NCBI GenBank assembly: GCA_902594875.1
Contig: CACJNU010000018.1
Location: forward strand, 1-37,422
From: an uncultured Prochlorococcus sp.
GTDB lineage: Bacteria > Cyanobacteriota > Cyanobacteriia > PCC-6307 > Cyanobiaceae
Direction: 5' to 3'
DNA: 37,422 bases
Shown: in pieces, positions 8,201 through 17,820 of the stretch
How the letters are laid out: each line of letters starts with the position of its first letter
How positions within the stretch are numbered: the stretch's first letter is position 1
The notes under the pieces: generated by a model
Database searches by the model: none
What the model was told of the DNA's origin: nothing
What the model saw: the letters and a program-made list of their open reading frames with translations, nothing else
Made by a program: the position numbers and the translations under genes

Positions 8201-9550
8201 ATGAAATTTGTCGTTATTGATGACGATCCTACAGGCTCTCAAACTGTTCATGATTGCTTATTACTTCTTAAGTGGGACTGCTCAACTTTAGTCAAAGGCT
8301 TTGAATCTAAATCTAATTTATTTTTTATTTTGGCAAATACAAGGTCATTATCGGAAAATGATGCAAAATTAACAATAGAGGAAATTTGCAAAAATCTTAA
8401 GAAAGTTATAGCTTCTCAAGCTTATGAAGAAGAAATTATTTTTATAAGTAGGGGAGATTCTACTCTTCGAGGACATAATTTTTTAGAGCCAAGTGCCCTA
8501 AATAGTTGCTTAGGTCCTTTTGATGCTACTTTTCATATTCCAGCTTTTATAGAGGGTAAAAGATTAACAATTAATGGATCACACTTTATTGACAAGACTC
8601 CTATTAATCAAACAATTTTTGCGAGAGATAAAATTTTTGGATATGAGACAAGTAATGTCAAGAATCTTTTATTTCAAAAGTCTAAATCGCAAATAAATAT
8701 TGAAGATATTCAAAATCTTTTATTCTCAGATATCGCGATTCTAAATGATGAAGAAAATAACATCGTTTTTAAAAAACTAAAGAATTTAAATAAAAATAAA
8801 CATGTAATTGTAGATATAGAAAATTATTCTCAACTGAACAAATTTACTTTAGTAATTAAAAAATTGACTAAACAAAAAAAATTTCTTTTTCGCACTGCAG
8901 CAAGTTTTATAAGTTCTATTTCCGAGAAAAAAAGCGTCCCTAAGGTTGAGACATTTTTCTCAAATTTAAGAATTAGAAATAAAGAAAAGAGTTTCCTTCC
9001 AGGACTCATAATTGTTGGATCCTATGTAGAACTCTCAACACTGCAATTGAAAAATTTATTAGAGATAAGCAATTGCAATCCAATTGAATTAGATGTTTTT
9101 GAATTCTTTAAAATTACTTCATCAGAGAATAATCATAAGCAAAGGAATTTGTTTAAAAATAAATTTTTGAAAGAAATTAGATTTTCTTTTGAGAAAGGAA
9201 AAACTCCCGTTTTTTTTACTTCAAGAAAAATTATTTCCTTAGATTATTCTGAACAATTTAATCTTTATAATCAACTTTCTTGTTTTATCGCTGAATTAGT
9301 CGCAGATTTGAAATATGAAATAGGATATTTGATTTCAAAAGGAGGAATAACAACAAATATGATTCTTAGTAATGGACTTAATGCAGATTATGTTTATCTT
9401 GAGGGACAGATTTTAACAGGTATTTCAGTTGTTACTTGCAACCTGAAAAATGACGAAAGACTTCCTATTGTTACACATCCTGGAAATATTGGCACTAAAG
9501 ATTCACTGGCTAAAATTTGGAAAGTTTTCGAAAATAAAATTAATTTTTAA
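8201..9550 (+). CDS. Four-carbon acid sugar kinase family protein (DUF1537/OtnK-like)
   Basis: A 449-residue protein with the two halves of the four-carbon acid sugar kinase family. The N-terminal part has VVIDDDPTGSQTVHD at the start, SRGDSTLRGHNFLE around residue 85 and FHIPAFIEGKRLTINGSHF around residue 115. The C-terminal nucleotide-binding part has LISKGGITTNMIL around residue 385, GQILTGISVV and PIVTHPGNIGTKDSL. Characterised members phosphorylate threonate-, erythronate- or 3-oxo-tetronate-type acids. No partner dehydrogenase, isomerase or aldolase of that pathway is next to it here, only an epimerase-like gene, so the substrate is open. Its stop lies two bases from the end of convergent icd. 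Confidence 0.8.
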   Translation: MKFVVIDDDPTGSQTVHDCLLLLKWDCSTLVKGFESKSNLFFILANTRSLSENDAKLTIEEICKNLKKVIASQAYEEEIIFISRGDSTLRGHNFLEPSALNSCLGPFDATFHIPAFIEGKRLTINGSHFIDKTPINQTIFARDKIFGYETSNVKNLLFQKSKSQINIEDIQNLLFSDIAILNDEENNIVFKKLKNLNKNKHVIVDIENYSQLNKFTLVIKKLTKQKKFLFRTAASFISSISEKKSVPKVETFFSNLRIRNKEKSFLPGLIIVGSYVELSTLQLKNLLEISNCNPIELDVFEFFKITSSENNHKQRNLFKNKFLKEIRFSFEKGKTPVFFTSRKIISLDYSEQFNLYNQLSCFIAELVADLKYEIGYLISKGGITTNMILSNGLNADYVYLEGQILTGISVVTCNLKNDERLPIVTHPGNIGTKDSLAKIWKVFENKINF

Positions 9551-9552
9551 AA

Positions 9553-10977
9553 TTAGAAATTCGAAATAATTTCTTCAGCAAAACTGCTGCAGGAAAGTGG
9601 TTCTACTTTCGGTTCCATTAATCGTGCTAGATCATAGGTGACTTTTTTTTGCTCTATTGCCTTACTTAAACCATTAGTAATTAAGTTAGCTGCCTCATCC
9701 CATCCAAAATATTCAAGCATCATTACACCACTAAGAATTACTGATCCTGGATTTATCTTATTTAAGCCTGCATGTTTTGGTGCAGTACCGTGCGTAGCTT
9801 CAAAAATTGCTGCATTATCTCCAATATTTGCACCAGGAGCCATACCTAAGCCACCAACAATTGCTGCAGCTGCATCAGAAACATAGTCTCCATTGAGGTT
9901 TAAGGTTGCAAGGATTGAATATTCTTGAGGTCTAGTTTGAATTTGTTGAAATATACTATCTGCTATCCGATCATCAACAAGAATAAGTTCTCTCCATTTT
10001 CCATCTCCGTGAGAATTTGATATTGATGCAATAACTTCTTTAATTTCTTCGCAAATGAATGCTTTTTTGTTATTTGTAAGCTTGTCAAAACCTGGTTCAA
10101 TTTTTCGAGCATTATTTTCAATTGTAATTTCTGGATTTTTTTGAATATTATCTAAAATCCAGCTTTCTCTTTCTGTAATGCAATCTTTTCTAAATTCATT
10201 TACTGCTAATTCATATCCCCAATCTCTAAATGCACCTTCTGTATATTTCATAATATTCCCTTTATGTACAAGAGTTACATGCCTTTTATGTCCTGATAAT
10301 CTTTTAGCATGTTCAATGGCTTTTCTAATATGCCTTTGGCTACCAGATTTACTCACCGGTTTTATTCCAATACCTGATCCGTCTGGTATGGATCTATTTT
10401 TTAAATTTTTACTTTTTGGTATGACAACGTTATTTAAGTGATTAATTAATTCAAGACAATTATTATCCTCCGCTTCCCATTCAATTCCCATGTAGATATC
10501 CTCAGTATTTTCTCTGTAAACAATAACGTCTAAATTTTGAGGATTTTTGTGAGGGCTTGGAGTCCCTGAATAATATTTGCATGGTCTAACACAGCTATAT
10601 AAATCAAATATTTGCCTTAATGCAACATTAAGAGATCTAATACCTCCACCGATGGGAGTCGTTAAAGGACCTTTTATCGCTACACCAAAGTGTTTGATTG
10701 CTTCAATAGTATCTTGAGGGAGGTAGTTATATGTTCCATAGAGTTCACAAGCTTCATCGCCTGCATAGACTTTAAACCAATTAATTTTTCTTTCATTTCC
10801 ATAGCTTTTTTTAATAGCTGAATCAAGAACAATTTGAGTTGCAGGCCAAATATCAACTCCAGTACCATCACCTCTAATAAATGGGACAATTGGATTATTA
10901 GGAACATTAGGTTTTCCTTGATTAAAAGTTATTATCTCGCCTTCATTAGGTAAAGTTAATTTTTCAAATTTTGGCAT
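9553..10977 (-). CDS. icd: Isocitrate dehydrogenase (NADP+)
   Basis: A 474-residue NADP-dependent isocitrate dehydrogenase, which makes the 2-oxoglutarate used for ammonium assimilation. Landmarks: VPFIRGDGTGVDIWPA near residue 32, GPLTTPIGGGIRSLNVALRQ near residue 100, VIVYRENTEDIYMGIEWEA near residue 150, KPVSKSGSQRHIRKAI near 208, VHKGNIMKYTEGAFRDW near 237 and NLNGDYVSDAAAAIVGGLGMAPGANIG near 360. It carries the short insertions usual in cyanobacterial Icd relative to the E. coli enzyme. The gene is isolated on the minus strand; its upstream gap of about 210 bases to the next gene holds the promoter. I saw no convincing NtcA site there. Confidence 0.95.
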   Translation of the reverse strand: MPKFEKLTLPNEGEIITFNQGKPNVPNNPIVPFIRGDGTGVDIWPATQIVLDSAIKKSYGNERKINWFKVYAGDEACELYGTYNYLPQDTIEAIKHFGVAIKGPLTTPIGGGIRSLNVALRQIFDLYSCVRPCKYYSGTPSPHKNPQNLDVIVYRENTEDIYMGIEWEAEDNNCLELINHLNNVVIPKSKNLKNRSIPDGSGIGIKPVSKSGSQRHIRKAIEHAKRLSGHKRHVTLVHKGNIMKYTEGAFRDWGYELAVNEFRKDCITERESWILDNIQKNPEITIENNARKIEPGFDKLTNNKKAFICEEIKEVIASISNSHGDGKWRELILVDDRIADSIFQQIQTRPQEYSILATLNLNGDYVSDAAAAIVGGLGMAPGANIGDNAAIFEATHGTAPKHAGLNKINPGSVILSGVMMLEYFGWDEAANLITNGLSKAIEQKKVTYDLARLMEPKVEPLSCSSFAEEIISNF

Positions 10978-11186
10978 AGTCTTGAATTAATAAAAGTTAA
11001 TCATTGAAGTTCCTCGTATTGTAATTTGCGATGAGTTATTTTCTTTAAAACCTAGAAATTTATTATTTAAATGTGAATAGAGAATAGTTTAATGATCAGC
11101 ATTTCAACATCTTTATTAAAAGAAAAAGTAGTTAATAAGCAAGTTAATGCAAATTATGTCATTTTCAAAAAAACACTCAGCTACTT

Positions 11187-11615
11187 ATGAATGCGAGTTC
11201 AAATGTAAGTAATGTTGAAATAGCTAATAAAATTGCTTCCACTGCGGCTTTGTTTCGGAAATATTTTCCAGATGCAAGCGTAAACTTTAGTCCCTGGGAC
11301 AATTCAAATAATGAATACATGCAAGATACTATTGATTTTGCGTTTCATTTCCCTGGTTGGAGTCCTCTTATTGAATGTAGAGCAATACTCTTACAATTAA
11401 GAATTGAAAATAATAATGGCAGAGTTCCGAAATTGTTGGGAATAATAATGCGAGGTATGATTGTGCCCTCCGAGAGATGGAGAGTGGCTACTATCGGTGA
11501 TTGGGAAATGACTGGTACTCATTTACCGAAAAAGGAACAAAAAGATAATCTTTTTTTGGTTTGTAAAGAACTTCATAAGCTATTCTCTACAACATCCTCT
11601 GGTAACAAAAATTAG
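11187..11615 (+). CDS. Conserved hypothetical protein, 142 residues
   Basis: Product not recognised. It is a soluble protein with a helical N-terminus (NVEIANKIASTAALFRKYFPD) followed by a mixed domain with aromatic and Pro-rich stretches (IDFAFHFPGWSPLIECRAILLQLRI) and a conserved-looking centre (GIIMRGMIVPSERWRVATIGDWEMTG). There is no membrane segment and no Cys cluster. The start at ATG 11187 overlaps, as ATGA, the stop of a 32-codon open frame beginning at 11092, which could be a coupled upstream peptide. It sits between icd (divergent) and ho1 (57 bases downstream, same strand). Composition matches the flanking core genes. Confidence 0.75.
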   Translation: MNASSNVSNVEIANKIASTAALFRKYFPDASVNFSPWDNSNNEYMQDTIDFAFHFPGWSPLIECRAILLQLRIENNNGRVPKLLGIIMRGMIVPSERWRVATIGDWEMTGTHLPKKEQKDNLFLVCKELHKLFSTTSSGNKN

Positions 11616-11672
11616 CTGTTTTATGTATTTTCCTTGTAGATTAAATACACTTACAAAAATAATCCTAAATAT

Positions 11673-12383
11673 ATGGCAGTTGCTCTTGCAGGACAATTAA
11701 GAGAAGGGACAAAAAAATCCCATACTATGGCAGAAAATACTGGCTTTGTGGCTTGTTTTTTAAAAGGAGTTGTTGAAAAAAAATCTTATAGAAAATTAAT
11801 TAGTGATTTATATTTTGTTTATGAAGCTATGGAAGAAGAAATTGAAAGATTGGTCAATGAGGAACATCCCGTAATAAAACCTATAGGTTTTAAATCATTA
11901 TTCAGGAAAGCAACTCTTGTAAATGATCTTAAATTTTATTTTGGTGAAAACTGGAAGAATGAAATTAATATTTCTCACTCAGCAAAAGAATATGTTGAAA
12001 GAATCCGAGAGGTCGCAAAGAATTCACCAGAGCTCTTAGTTGGTCACCACTACACTCGCTATATAGGAGATCTATCTGGGGGACAAATCTTGAAAAGGAT
12101 CGCAAAAAAAGCATTAAATTTGCAGGGAAATGATGGTTTGAATTTTTATGAGTTTGAATTAATTGCTGATGAAAAGAAATTCAAGGAAGAATATTCTCTT
12201 ACTTTGAATCAACTTCCGATAAATCAAAAGACGGCTGATAAAATTATTGATGAAGCTAATCAAGCTTTTACTTACAATATGAAAATGTTTAAGGAGCTTG
12301 AAGGGAATTTGATTGCTGTTTTAGGCAAGATTGTATTCAATTACATTACAAAAAAAGTTAGGAAAGGAAGTACCGAGACCTAA
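11673..12383 (+). CDS. ho1: Heme oxygenase
   Basis: A 236-residue biliverdin-producing heme oxygenase. The proximal heme ligand is His17 in [13 protein letters not shown], and the family signature [25 protein letters not shown] lies around residues 126-150 and includes the distal-helix glycines. It opens heme with ferredoxin and oxygen to give biliverdin IX-alpha, the substrate of the next two genes. pebA begins four bases after its stop and pebB abuts pebA, so the three genes form one bilin operon that makes phycoerythrobilin. Length and residues look fully functional. Confidence 0.95.
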   Translation: MAVALAGQLREGTKKSHTMAENTGFVACFLKGVVEKKSYRKLISDLYFVYEAMEEEIERLVNEEHPVIKPIGFKSLFRKATLVNDLKFYFGENWKNEINISHSAKEYVERIREVAKNSPELLVGHHYTRYIGDLSGGQILKRIAKKALNLQGNDGLNFYEFELIADEKKFKEEYSLTLNQLPINQKTADKIIDEANQAFTYNMKMFKELEGNLIAVLGKIVFNYITKKVRKGSTET

Positions 12384-12387
12384 TTTT

Positions 12388-13098
12388 ATGTTTGATTCAT
12401 TAGTAGATTTCCTTAAAACCAATATTGATGAATTAAATGGAAAAGAAGTACAAATATCTAGTGAATTCAAAGAACATAAAAATGAAGACTCAAAATATAT
12501 TATTAAAAATTGGCTTTTTTCATCTCCCGAATATAGAAAGTGGCGAATAACAAGATTAGATGGTGGCAAAAAACTACAAGTGTTTAATACGGTCGCATAT
12601 CCTAATTTTGATAAAGAATTACCTATTTTAGGAGCTGATATTTTATGGTTTGGAACTTCTCAAAAGTTATTAACAATACTTGATTATCAACCTTTAATTC
12701 AAGAAACCAAATATCTTGAAAAATATTGTTCAAGTTTGGGTAGTATTAAGAAAAAATATTCTGCATTTGATAATAATAAAATGAAGAATATATACGATTC
12801 AAAAAAGTATTTTTCCCCATGGGTGATTATATGTAGAGGAAATAAATTAAATCTTGATAGAGATTTAAATAATATATTCCATTCATTTGTAAATAATTAT
12901 TTGAACATTTATAAATTGAATCCTGTCAATCAATTTTTAAATGCAGAAGAAATAAAGATTAATCAAATTAAATATGATAAGTACAGTTTTGAAAAAGACC
13001 CGGCAGATAAATTGTTTAAATCTTTTTTTGGAGAAAAATGGACAAATAAATTTGTCAATAAATTTCTTTTTACATTAAATAATGAGATTATTCATTGA
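12388..13098 (+). CDS. pebA: 15,16-dihydrobiliverdin:ferredoxin oxidoreductase
   Basis: A 236-residue ferredoxin-dependent bilin reductase that converts biliverdin to 15,16-dihydrobiliverdin. I chose ATG 12388 ([10 protein letters not shown]), four bases after the ho1 stop; an upstream ATG at 12331 in this frame lies inside ho1 and would add 19 residues with no family match. Family features are [21 protein letters not shown] near residue 55, [12 protein letters not shown] near 77 and a late KYFSPWVI block near 143. The C-terminus has [15 protein letters not shown], the usual ending region. Order ho1-pebA-pebB and substrate flow agree, which supports PebA over other bilin reductases. Confidence 0.9.
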   Translation: MFDSLVDFLKTNIDELNGKEVQISSEFKEHKNEDSKYIIKNWLFSSPEYRKWRITRLDGGKKLQVFNTVAYPNFDKELPILGADILWFGTSQKLLTILDYQPLIQETKYLEKYCSSLGSIKKKYSAFDNNKMKNIYDSKKYFSPWVIICRGNKLNLDRDLNNIFHSFVNNYLNIYKLNPVNQFLNAEEIKINQIKYDKYSFEKDPADKLFKSFFGEKWTNKFVNKFLFTLNNEIIH

Positions 13099-13860
13099 AT
13101 GTTAATACGAGATACTATTTTTTACAGGCCAGATTGGAGATGGCATAATTTTTTAAAATATTTAACAAATAATTTAAGTAAATATAACTGTTTAGAAAAA
13201 ACAATACCCCCGGAATATTCTTATAAAGATTCAACTTATGGTTCAAAAAAATCAAAAAAAAATGTAAATCTATTTACTTGGGGTGTAACGCATAAAGAAA
13301 GAATTCAATTCGCAAGGGCAGTTTGTATTAATAGTCCAAATTACTCTGTTTTAAATTTTTTAATTATTCCTAATACTATTTATAATGTTCCATTTTTTGG
13401 AGTAGATTTTGTTTCTCTACCTAATAGTTATTTATTAGTGTTGGATTTTCAGCCTTCATTAAAAATACAAAATCAATACAATAATGAGTTATTAGAAAAA
13501 CTTATAAAACTCAAAAATCATTGTCATTCATCACTCCCATTAGCTGAAAAAATGTCTGCGGATGTAGCTAGATTTTTTTCTCCAGGAGTAATATGGTCAA
13601 AATTACCAAAAGAAGAAAGAAGTGATTTTTTAATTACTAATCAGCTTTATAACTCATTTAAGGAATATCTTGATTTGTATTTGGAAACTCTTTTCGAAAG
13701 CAAAGAAATCAATGTTGAACTGCAAAAAGAATTAATAAACGGTCAAAATAATTATTTGAATTATAGAAGAGATAACGATCCAGCAAAGCCAATGTTGTCT
13801 AGTTTGTTTGGTAAAGAATTTACTGAATCTTTAATTGAAGAAGTTTTATTTACTACTTAA
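13099..13860 (+). CDS. pebB: Phycoerythrobilin:ferredoxin oxidoreductase
   Basis: A 253-residue ferredoxin-dependent bilin reductase, the second step after PebA, giving 3Z-phycoerythrobilin. Its ATG abuts the TGA of pebA with no spacer. Family features are [21 protein letters not shown] near residue 72, [24 protein letters not shown] near 95, [14 protein letters not shown] near 155 and [25 protein letters not shown] at the C-terminus. Prochlorococcus keeps these genes although it lacks phycobilisomes; the product would go to its residual phycoerythrin or a sensory role (family knowledge). Nothing looks degraded here. Confidence 0.9.
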   Translation: MLIRDTIFYRPDWRWHNFLKYLTNNLSKYNCLEKTIPPEYSYKDSTYGSKKSKKNVNLFTWGVTHKERIQFARAVCINSPNYSVLNFLIIPNTIYNVPFFGVDFVSLPNSYLLVLDFQPSLKIQNQYNNELLEKLIKLKNHCHSSLPLAEKMSADVARFFSPGVIWSKLPKEERSDFLITNQLYNSFKEYLDLYLETLFESKEINVELQKELINGQNNYLNYRRDNDPAKPMLSSLFGKEFTESLIEEVLFTT

Positions 13861-13892
13861 AAGTCTTATAATTTATTGGAATTTGAAATCAT

Positions 13893-14366
13893 ATGAAAAA
13901 TATTGCTGTTCTTTTTGTATGTTTGGGAAATATTTGTAGGTCTCCTGCAGCAGAGGCTATCTTTATTGGTCTTCTTGAAAAGAAGGGATTAAGCGATCGC
14001 TTTATTGTAGATTCTGCTGGAACTGGAAGTTGGCATATTGGGAAAAAAGCTGACTCTAGGATGAGAATTGCGGCAGAAAGAAGAGATATAAATATTCTAA
14101 GCAGGGCTCGTCAAATTACTAGCAAAGATTTTGACAAATTTAACTATATTATTGCGATGGACGATTCAAATTTTAGAAATATTCAAGATCTTAAAAATAG
14201 AACAGCTTCAACTGGTTTTGCATCAATAAAAAAAATACAAGATTTTAGAACAGTTTTTAATGAGCAAGAAGTTCCTGACCCATATTTTGGAGGGGATGAG
14301 GCCTTCGATTATGTCCTTGATATTTTAGAAGACTCTGTAAAGGGTTTTTTAGAAAGTATTTCTTGA
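13893..14366 (+). CDS. Low-molecular-weight protein tyrosine phosphatase
   Basis: A 157-residue member of the low-molecular-weight protein tyrosine phosphatase/arsenate reductase fold. The phosphate-binding loop is at the N-terminus: FVCLGNICRSPAAEAIF, a CX5R motif with Cys10 as nucleophile and Arg16. The general-acid Asp is in VPDPYFGGDEAFDYV near residue 129. Both key elements are intact, so activity on phosphotyrosine or a small phosphoester is expected. It sits 32 bases after pebB on the same strand and ends two bases from the end of convergent panC-cmk. The coding sequence contains one GCGATCGC octamer at about 13993. Confidence 0.9.
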   Translation: MKNIAVLFVCLGNICRSPAAEAIFIGLLEKKGLSDRFIVDSAGTGSWHIGKKADSRMRIAAERRDINILSRARQITSKDFDKFNYIIAMDDSNFRNIQDLKNRTASTGFASIKKIQDFRTVFNEQEVPDPYFGGDEAFDYVLDILEDSVKGFLESIS

Positions 14367-14368
14367 AT

Positions 14369-15901
14369 TTATTTGATCCCAGTCTCTTTAGGAATCTTGT
14401 CATTATAAAGGTCAATAATTTTGTCCACTACCTCATTTATCGTATAACCGTCAGTAATAATTTCTATTGCGTCATTCGCCTTTATTAGAGGTGAAATTTC
14501 TCTATTGGAATCTTCAAAATCTCTTTTTTTTATAAGTTCTTTTAAGGTATGAAGGTCTATTTCTTGTGATTCTTTACTATTTTTATCAGATTTTCTTCTT
14601 TTTGCTCTTTCATCGATGCTCGCAGTTAAAAATATTTTAAGTTCTGCATGAGGAAAAACAGTAGTTCCTATATCTCTGCCCTCAGCTACAAGTCCGCCTG
14701 ATTCTCCAATTTTTCTTTGTTCTTCTACTAAGAATTTTCTTACTTCTTTTAATGAGGAAATTTGTGAAACGATGGAAGTTATCTTTTGCGACCTAATTTC
14801 TTCAGTAACACAGTAGTTATTAACATAAACATCCTGATGTGAATTTGTATTCGACTTGAAAACTATAGATATATCTTTAAAAATATTCTGTAATTTTTTT
14901 TCTTTTTTATAATCAATATTTTCTTTTAGTATAAGCCAACTCAATGCCCTATACATTGCGCCAGTATCTAAATATAAAAGTTTAAGTTTCTTCGCTATTA
15001 ACTTTGTTACTGTACTTTTACCTGAACCTGCAGGACCATCAATTGCAATAATCGGATTTCTTTTCATTAGAAAAACGTGATCAATTAATCTTGTCTCTCC
15101 ACATCTTATCGCACCAGCCAATAACGAAATATTATCTTCAAGTCTTGCTTTTTGGAGTGTATGAGGGTGTAAATGTTCTAAATATTCAATTGAAATTTTT
15201 TTTGCTGATAGCTTCTTAATTATTTGGTTTAAATTTATCTTTTTATCTTGTTGAAAATTTTTTTTTGCTTCTAATAACTCACTTGAAAAAAACCTAATCA
15301 ATTTTCTTTCGTTTTTTGATAAATGTACATTACGTGAACTTAAAGGAATTCCATCAAAATCTCTTTGTGTAGGAATGGATTTAATAGCAACATTTAATTT
15401 CTTTCTGAGGACGAGATTTTTTAAAATTAAAAGTTGTTGCCAATCTTTTTCTCCCAAGTAAAGATTTTTTGGCTTGATGAGATTAAGTAATCTATAAACT
15501 ACTGTACAAACGCCATCAAAATGTCCAATTCGATTTAATCCACATAATGCAGAAGATAATTCTTTTGGAGCTTTTAAGAATTTAATATTTTGATTATTTG
15601 GTGGATATATATCTTCATTACTAGGGATGAAGATAGCATCTGCGCCATTTGAAAATGAGATTTTTATATCATTATCAATTGTCTTAGGGTAATTCTCTAA
15701 ATCTAACTTGTTATCAAATTGAAGTGGATTAATAAAAATACTTACTAAATTAACATAAGAATTTTCATTTTTTGCTGTTGATATTAGTTTAATATGACCA
15801 TCATGAAGATTACCCATTGTTGGGATGAAGTTAATTTCACTATTTATATTTCTCCTCCAATTTTCTATTTCTTCAGTTTTCCTTATGATTACTTTCTTCA
15901 C
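14369..15901 (-). CDS. panC-cmk: Bifunctional pantothenate synthetase / cytidylate kinase
   Basis: A 510-residue fusion typical of cyanobacteria. Residues 1 to about 280 are pantothenate synthetase, which joins pantoate and beta-alanine using ATP: FIPTMGNLHDGHIKLI near residue 26, GLNRIGHFDGVCTVV near 122, LGEKDWQQLLIL near 150 and DGIPLSSRNVHLS near 185. Residues from about 283 are cytidylate kinase, which phosphorylates CMP and dCMP: P-loop IAIDGPAGSGKSTVTK, then LYLDTGAMYRALSW, AEGRDIGTTVFPHAELKIFLTAS and a lid region with RAKRRKSDKN. The two domains join with no linker beyond a few residues. The gene diverges from purM. Confidence 0.95.
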   Translation of the reverse strand: MKKVIIRKTEEIENWRRNINSEINFIPTMGNLHDGHIKLISTAKNENSYVNLVSIFINPLQFDNKLDLENYPKTIDNDIKISFSNGADAIFIPSNEDIYPPNNQNIKFLKAPKELSSALCGLNRIGHFDGVCTVVYRLLNLIKPKNLYLGEKDWQQLLILKNLVLRKKLNVAIKSIPTQRDFDGIPLSSRNVHLSKNERKLIRFFSSELLEAKKNFQQDKKINLNQIIKKLSAKKISIEYLEHLHPHTLQKARLEDNISLLAGAIRCGETRLIDHVFLMKRNPIIAIDGPAGSGKSTVTKLIAKKLKLLYLDTGAMYRALSWLILKENIDYKKEKKLQNIFKDISIVFKSNTNSHQDVYVNNYCVTEEIRSQKITSIVSQISSLKEVRKFLVEEQRKIGESGGLVAEGRDIGTTVFPHAELKIFLTASIDERAKRRKSDKNSKESQEIDLHTLKELIKKRDFEDSNREISPLIKANDAIEIITDGYTINEVVDKIIDLYNDKIPKETGIK

Positions 15902-15999
15902 TTTGTTTTTAAAAAATAAATCTATTTGATAAATAATTACTGGACAAAAGCAATCTTAGGAGGAATATCTATATAGGGAAAGTCTATCATTTTTATTTC

Positions 16000-17043
16000 A
16001 TGGATTACAAAACATCAGGTGTTGATATAGAAGCTGGGCGAGAATTTGTTTCCGAAATTAAACAGGCAGTTGAAGGAACTCATACATCTAATGTGATTGA
16101 GGGTATCGGCGGGTTTGGAGGTTTGTTTAGAGTTCCTATCGATAGATTTAAAAAACCAGTTCTTGTTTCAGGGACTGATGGTGTTGGAACAAAATTAGAA
16201 TTAGCCCAAATTAAAAACTTTCACTTTGAGGTTGGTATTGATTTAGTTGCTATGTGCATGAACGATATCATTACTAGTGGTGCAAAACCTTTATTTTTTC
16301 TAGATTATATTGCTACCGGTAAGCTTGATAAGAAACAATTATTGAGGGTTGTTCAGGGAATTTCATATGGATGCGGAGAAAATAACTGTTCATTACTTGG
16401 CGGAGAAACTGCTGAAATGCCTGGATTTTATTCAAAAAATAAGTATGATCTTGCAGGATTTTGTGTTGGAATAGTTGATGAGGATAAGCTTATTAATGGT
16501 AAAACAGTCTCTGAAAATGACTTAATAATTGCTTTAAAAAGTAATGGAGTTCATAGTAACGGCTTTAGTTTAGTAAGAAAAATTATTCAAAACAATAAGC
16601 AAATAGATAAAGAATTTGAAAAAGTTTATCACTTAAATTTTTATGATGAGTTATTGAAACCTACAAAAATTTACAATAATGTGATTAACCAAATGTTATC
16701 TGAAGATATAGAAATTAAAGCAATGTCTCATATAACTGGAGGAGGAATTCCAGAAAATTTACCAAGATGTATTCCTTCTGATTTTATTCCTTATATCAAT
16801 ACCAGTTCTTGGCAAATACCTACTTTATTTAAATTCCTTAAAGAGAAAGGATCTATTCCTGAAAAAGATTTTTGGAATACTTTCAATCTCGGAGTGGGAT
16901 TTTGTTTAATTATTGATAAACAATTTAAGGACGCGATATTTAGTATCTGTGAAGATTTTGAAATAGATAGTTGGGAAATTGGAAAGATAGTTCGAAAAAA
17001 TGATTCAACAATTAGTAAATTTTTGCCAGAAATATTAACTTAA
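16000..17043 (+). CDS. purM: Phosphoribosylformylglycinamidine cyclo-ligase (AIR synthetase)
   Basis: A 347-residue PurM, which closes the imidazole ring in purine synthesis (FGAM + ATP to AIR). Landmarks: MDYKTSGVDIEAGREFV at the start, VLVSGTDGVGTKLELA near residue 58, GIDLVAMCMNDIITSGAKPLFFLDYIA near 80, CSLLGGETAEMPGFY near 130, SNGVHSNGFSLVR near 184 and AMSHITGGGIPENLPR near 242. An AGGAGG stretch lies near 15959, about 36 bases before the ATG, too far to be its ribosome site. The ATG at 16000 gives the standard N-terminus. The locus is chromosomal core, 1.1 kb left of the integrated element. Confidence 0.95.
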   Translation: MDYKTSGVDIEAGREFVSEIKQAVEGTHTSNVIEGIGGFGGLFRVPIDRFKKPVLVSGTDGVGTKLELAQIKNFHFEVGIDLVAMCMNDIITSGAKPLFFLDYIATGKLDKKQLLRVVQGISYGCGENNCSLLGGETAEMPGFYSKNKYDLAGFCVGIVDEDKLINGKTVSENDLIIALKSNGVHSNGFSLVRKIIQNNKQIDKEFEKVYHLNFYDELLKPTKIYNNVINQMLSEDIEIKAMSHITGGGIPENLPRCIPSDFIPYINTSSWQIPTLFKFLKEKGSIPEKDFWNTFNLGVGFCLIIDKQFKDAIFSICEDFEIDSWEIGKIVRKNDSTISKFLPEILT

Positions 17044-17175
17044 ATTTTTTTATCTTTTTTAAATGAGTTTTAAAAAATTATTTTTTATACCCAAATGAAA
17101 AAGTTAAGTGTAATATAATAAAATTACAGCCGAATTATATCGGAAGTTTAAGTATTAAGATTTAACCTTTATTCA

Positions 17176-17820
17176 ATGCCCTTTGCAAATAATCAAAGAA
17201 TTACACGTAGACGTAGTTCAGCTGGTCCTACACCTCCAAAAAGACCAATAGGTAATAATTCTGAATCAATTGGTAGACAGGCGCAAGGCCCAAGGCCAAC
17301 TTTCTTGACACTAAGGGATCATGGGAAAGTTTTTGTCGCTGATTTACCTAATTTATCCGATGGTCAATTAGCGCATATTAGTAAAGAAGCTAATGAAGTT
17401 TTGAATAGTTTGGAAAAAAGACTTAGTGATCTTGAAAATGAACCTAATGTTAGTAATCCGGAAAACGATACGCTGATAAAAGCTTCTACGAAAAGAGATG
17501 TCACACTGAGGTTTATTAAATCAATAGAAGAAGAACAAGAACATAGAAAGAATAATCCTGCTTTACGAGATGCTGCATCTGAATCGTTACCTAGAACTTT
17601 TCTTGAGGTTGCAAGACATAGATTGCCTGGAGCAACTTTTGATTCACTTCTTCGAGAAGCTCTTGAAGCTTGTGCAGTTGATGAAAGTACTGAAGAAAAT
17701 CAAGTTATTGATGAGCCTAAAGAAACTGTAAAAATTATGGATATACCTTCTTCCAACACTAATGCTTCACTTGTTGTTAGTATCGATTCAAGTGATGATT
17801 CCAAGAATGACACTATTTGA
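17176..17820 (+). CDS. Conserved hypothetical protein, 214 residues
   Basis: Product not recognised. The N-terminal 40 residues are basic, Pro/Arg-rich and probably disordered (RRRSSAGPTPPKRPIG). A helical middle follows (residues 60-160), with a coiled-coil-like stretch ISKEANEVLNSLEKRLSDLENE and a second helical block with LRFIKSIEEEQEHRKNNP. The C-terminal 50 residues are acidic and Ser-rich. No membrane segment. Composition fits a picocyanobacterial core gene. Its end overlaps the start of the next small gene by 26 bases, suggesting translational coupling. It is one of the last two chromosomal genes before the island. Confidence 0.75.
   Translation: MPFANNQRITRRRSSAGPTPPKRPIGNNSESIGRQAQGPRPTFLTLRDHGKVFVADLPNLSDGQLAHISKEANEVLNSLEKRLSDLENEPNVSNPENDTLIKASTKRDVTLRFIKSIEEEQEHRKNNPALRDAASESLPRTFLEVARHRLPGATFDSLLREALEACAVDESTEENQVIDEPKETVKIMDIPSSNTNASLVVSIDSSDDSKNDTI

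Noticed and set aside
10978..11186. NtcA site (GTA-N8-TAC) upstream of icd
   Set aside because: Only partial matches were visible; none has both half-sites at the right spacing.
12331..12387. Earlier ATG for pebA inside ho1
   Set aside because: It adds 19 residues translated from the ho1 coding sequence in another frame; ATG 12388 fits the family start and operon spacing.
15950..15975. AGGAGG sequence before purM as its ribosome site or start of a leader peptide
   Set aside because: It is about 36 bases from the purM ATG and no start codon follows at a suitable distance.
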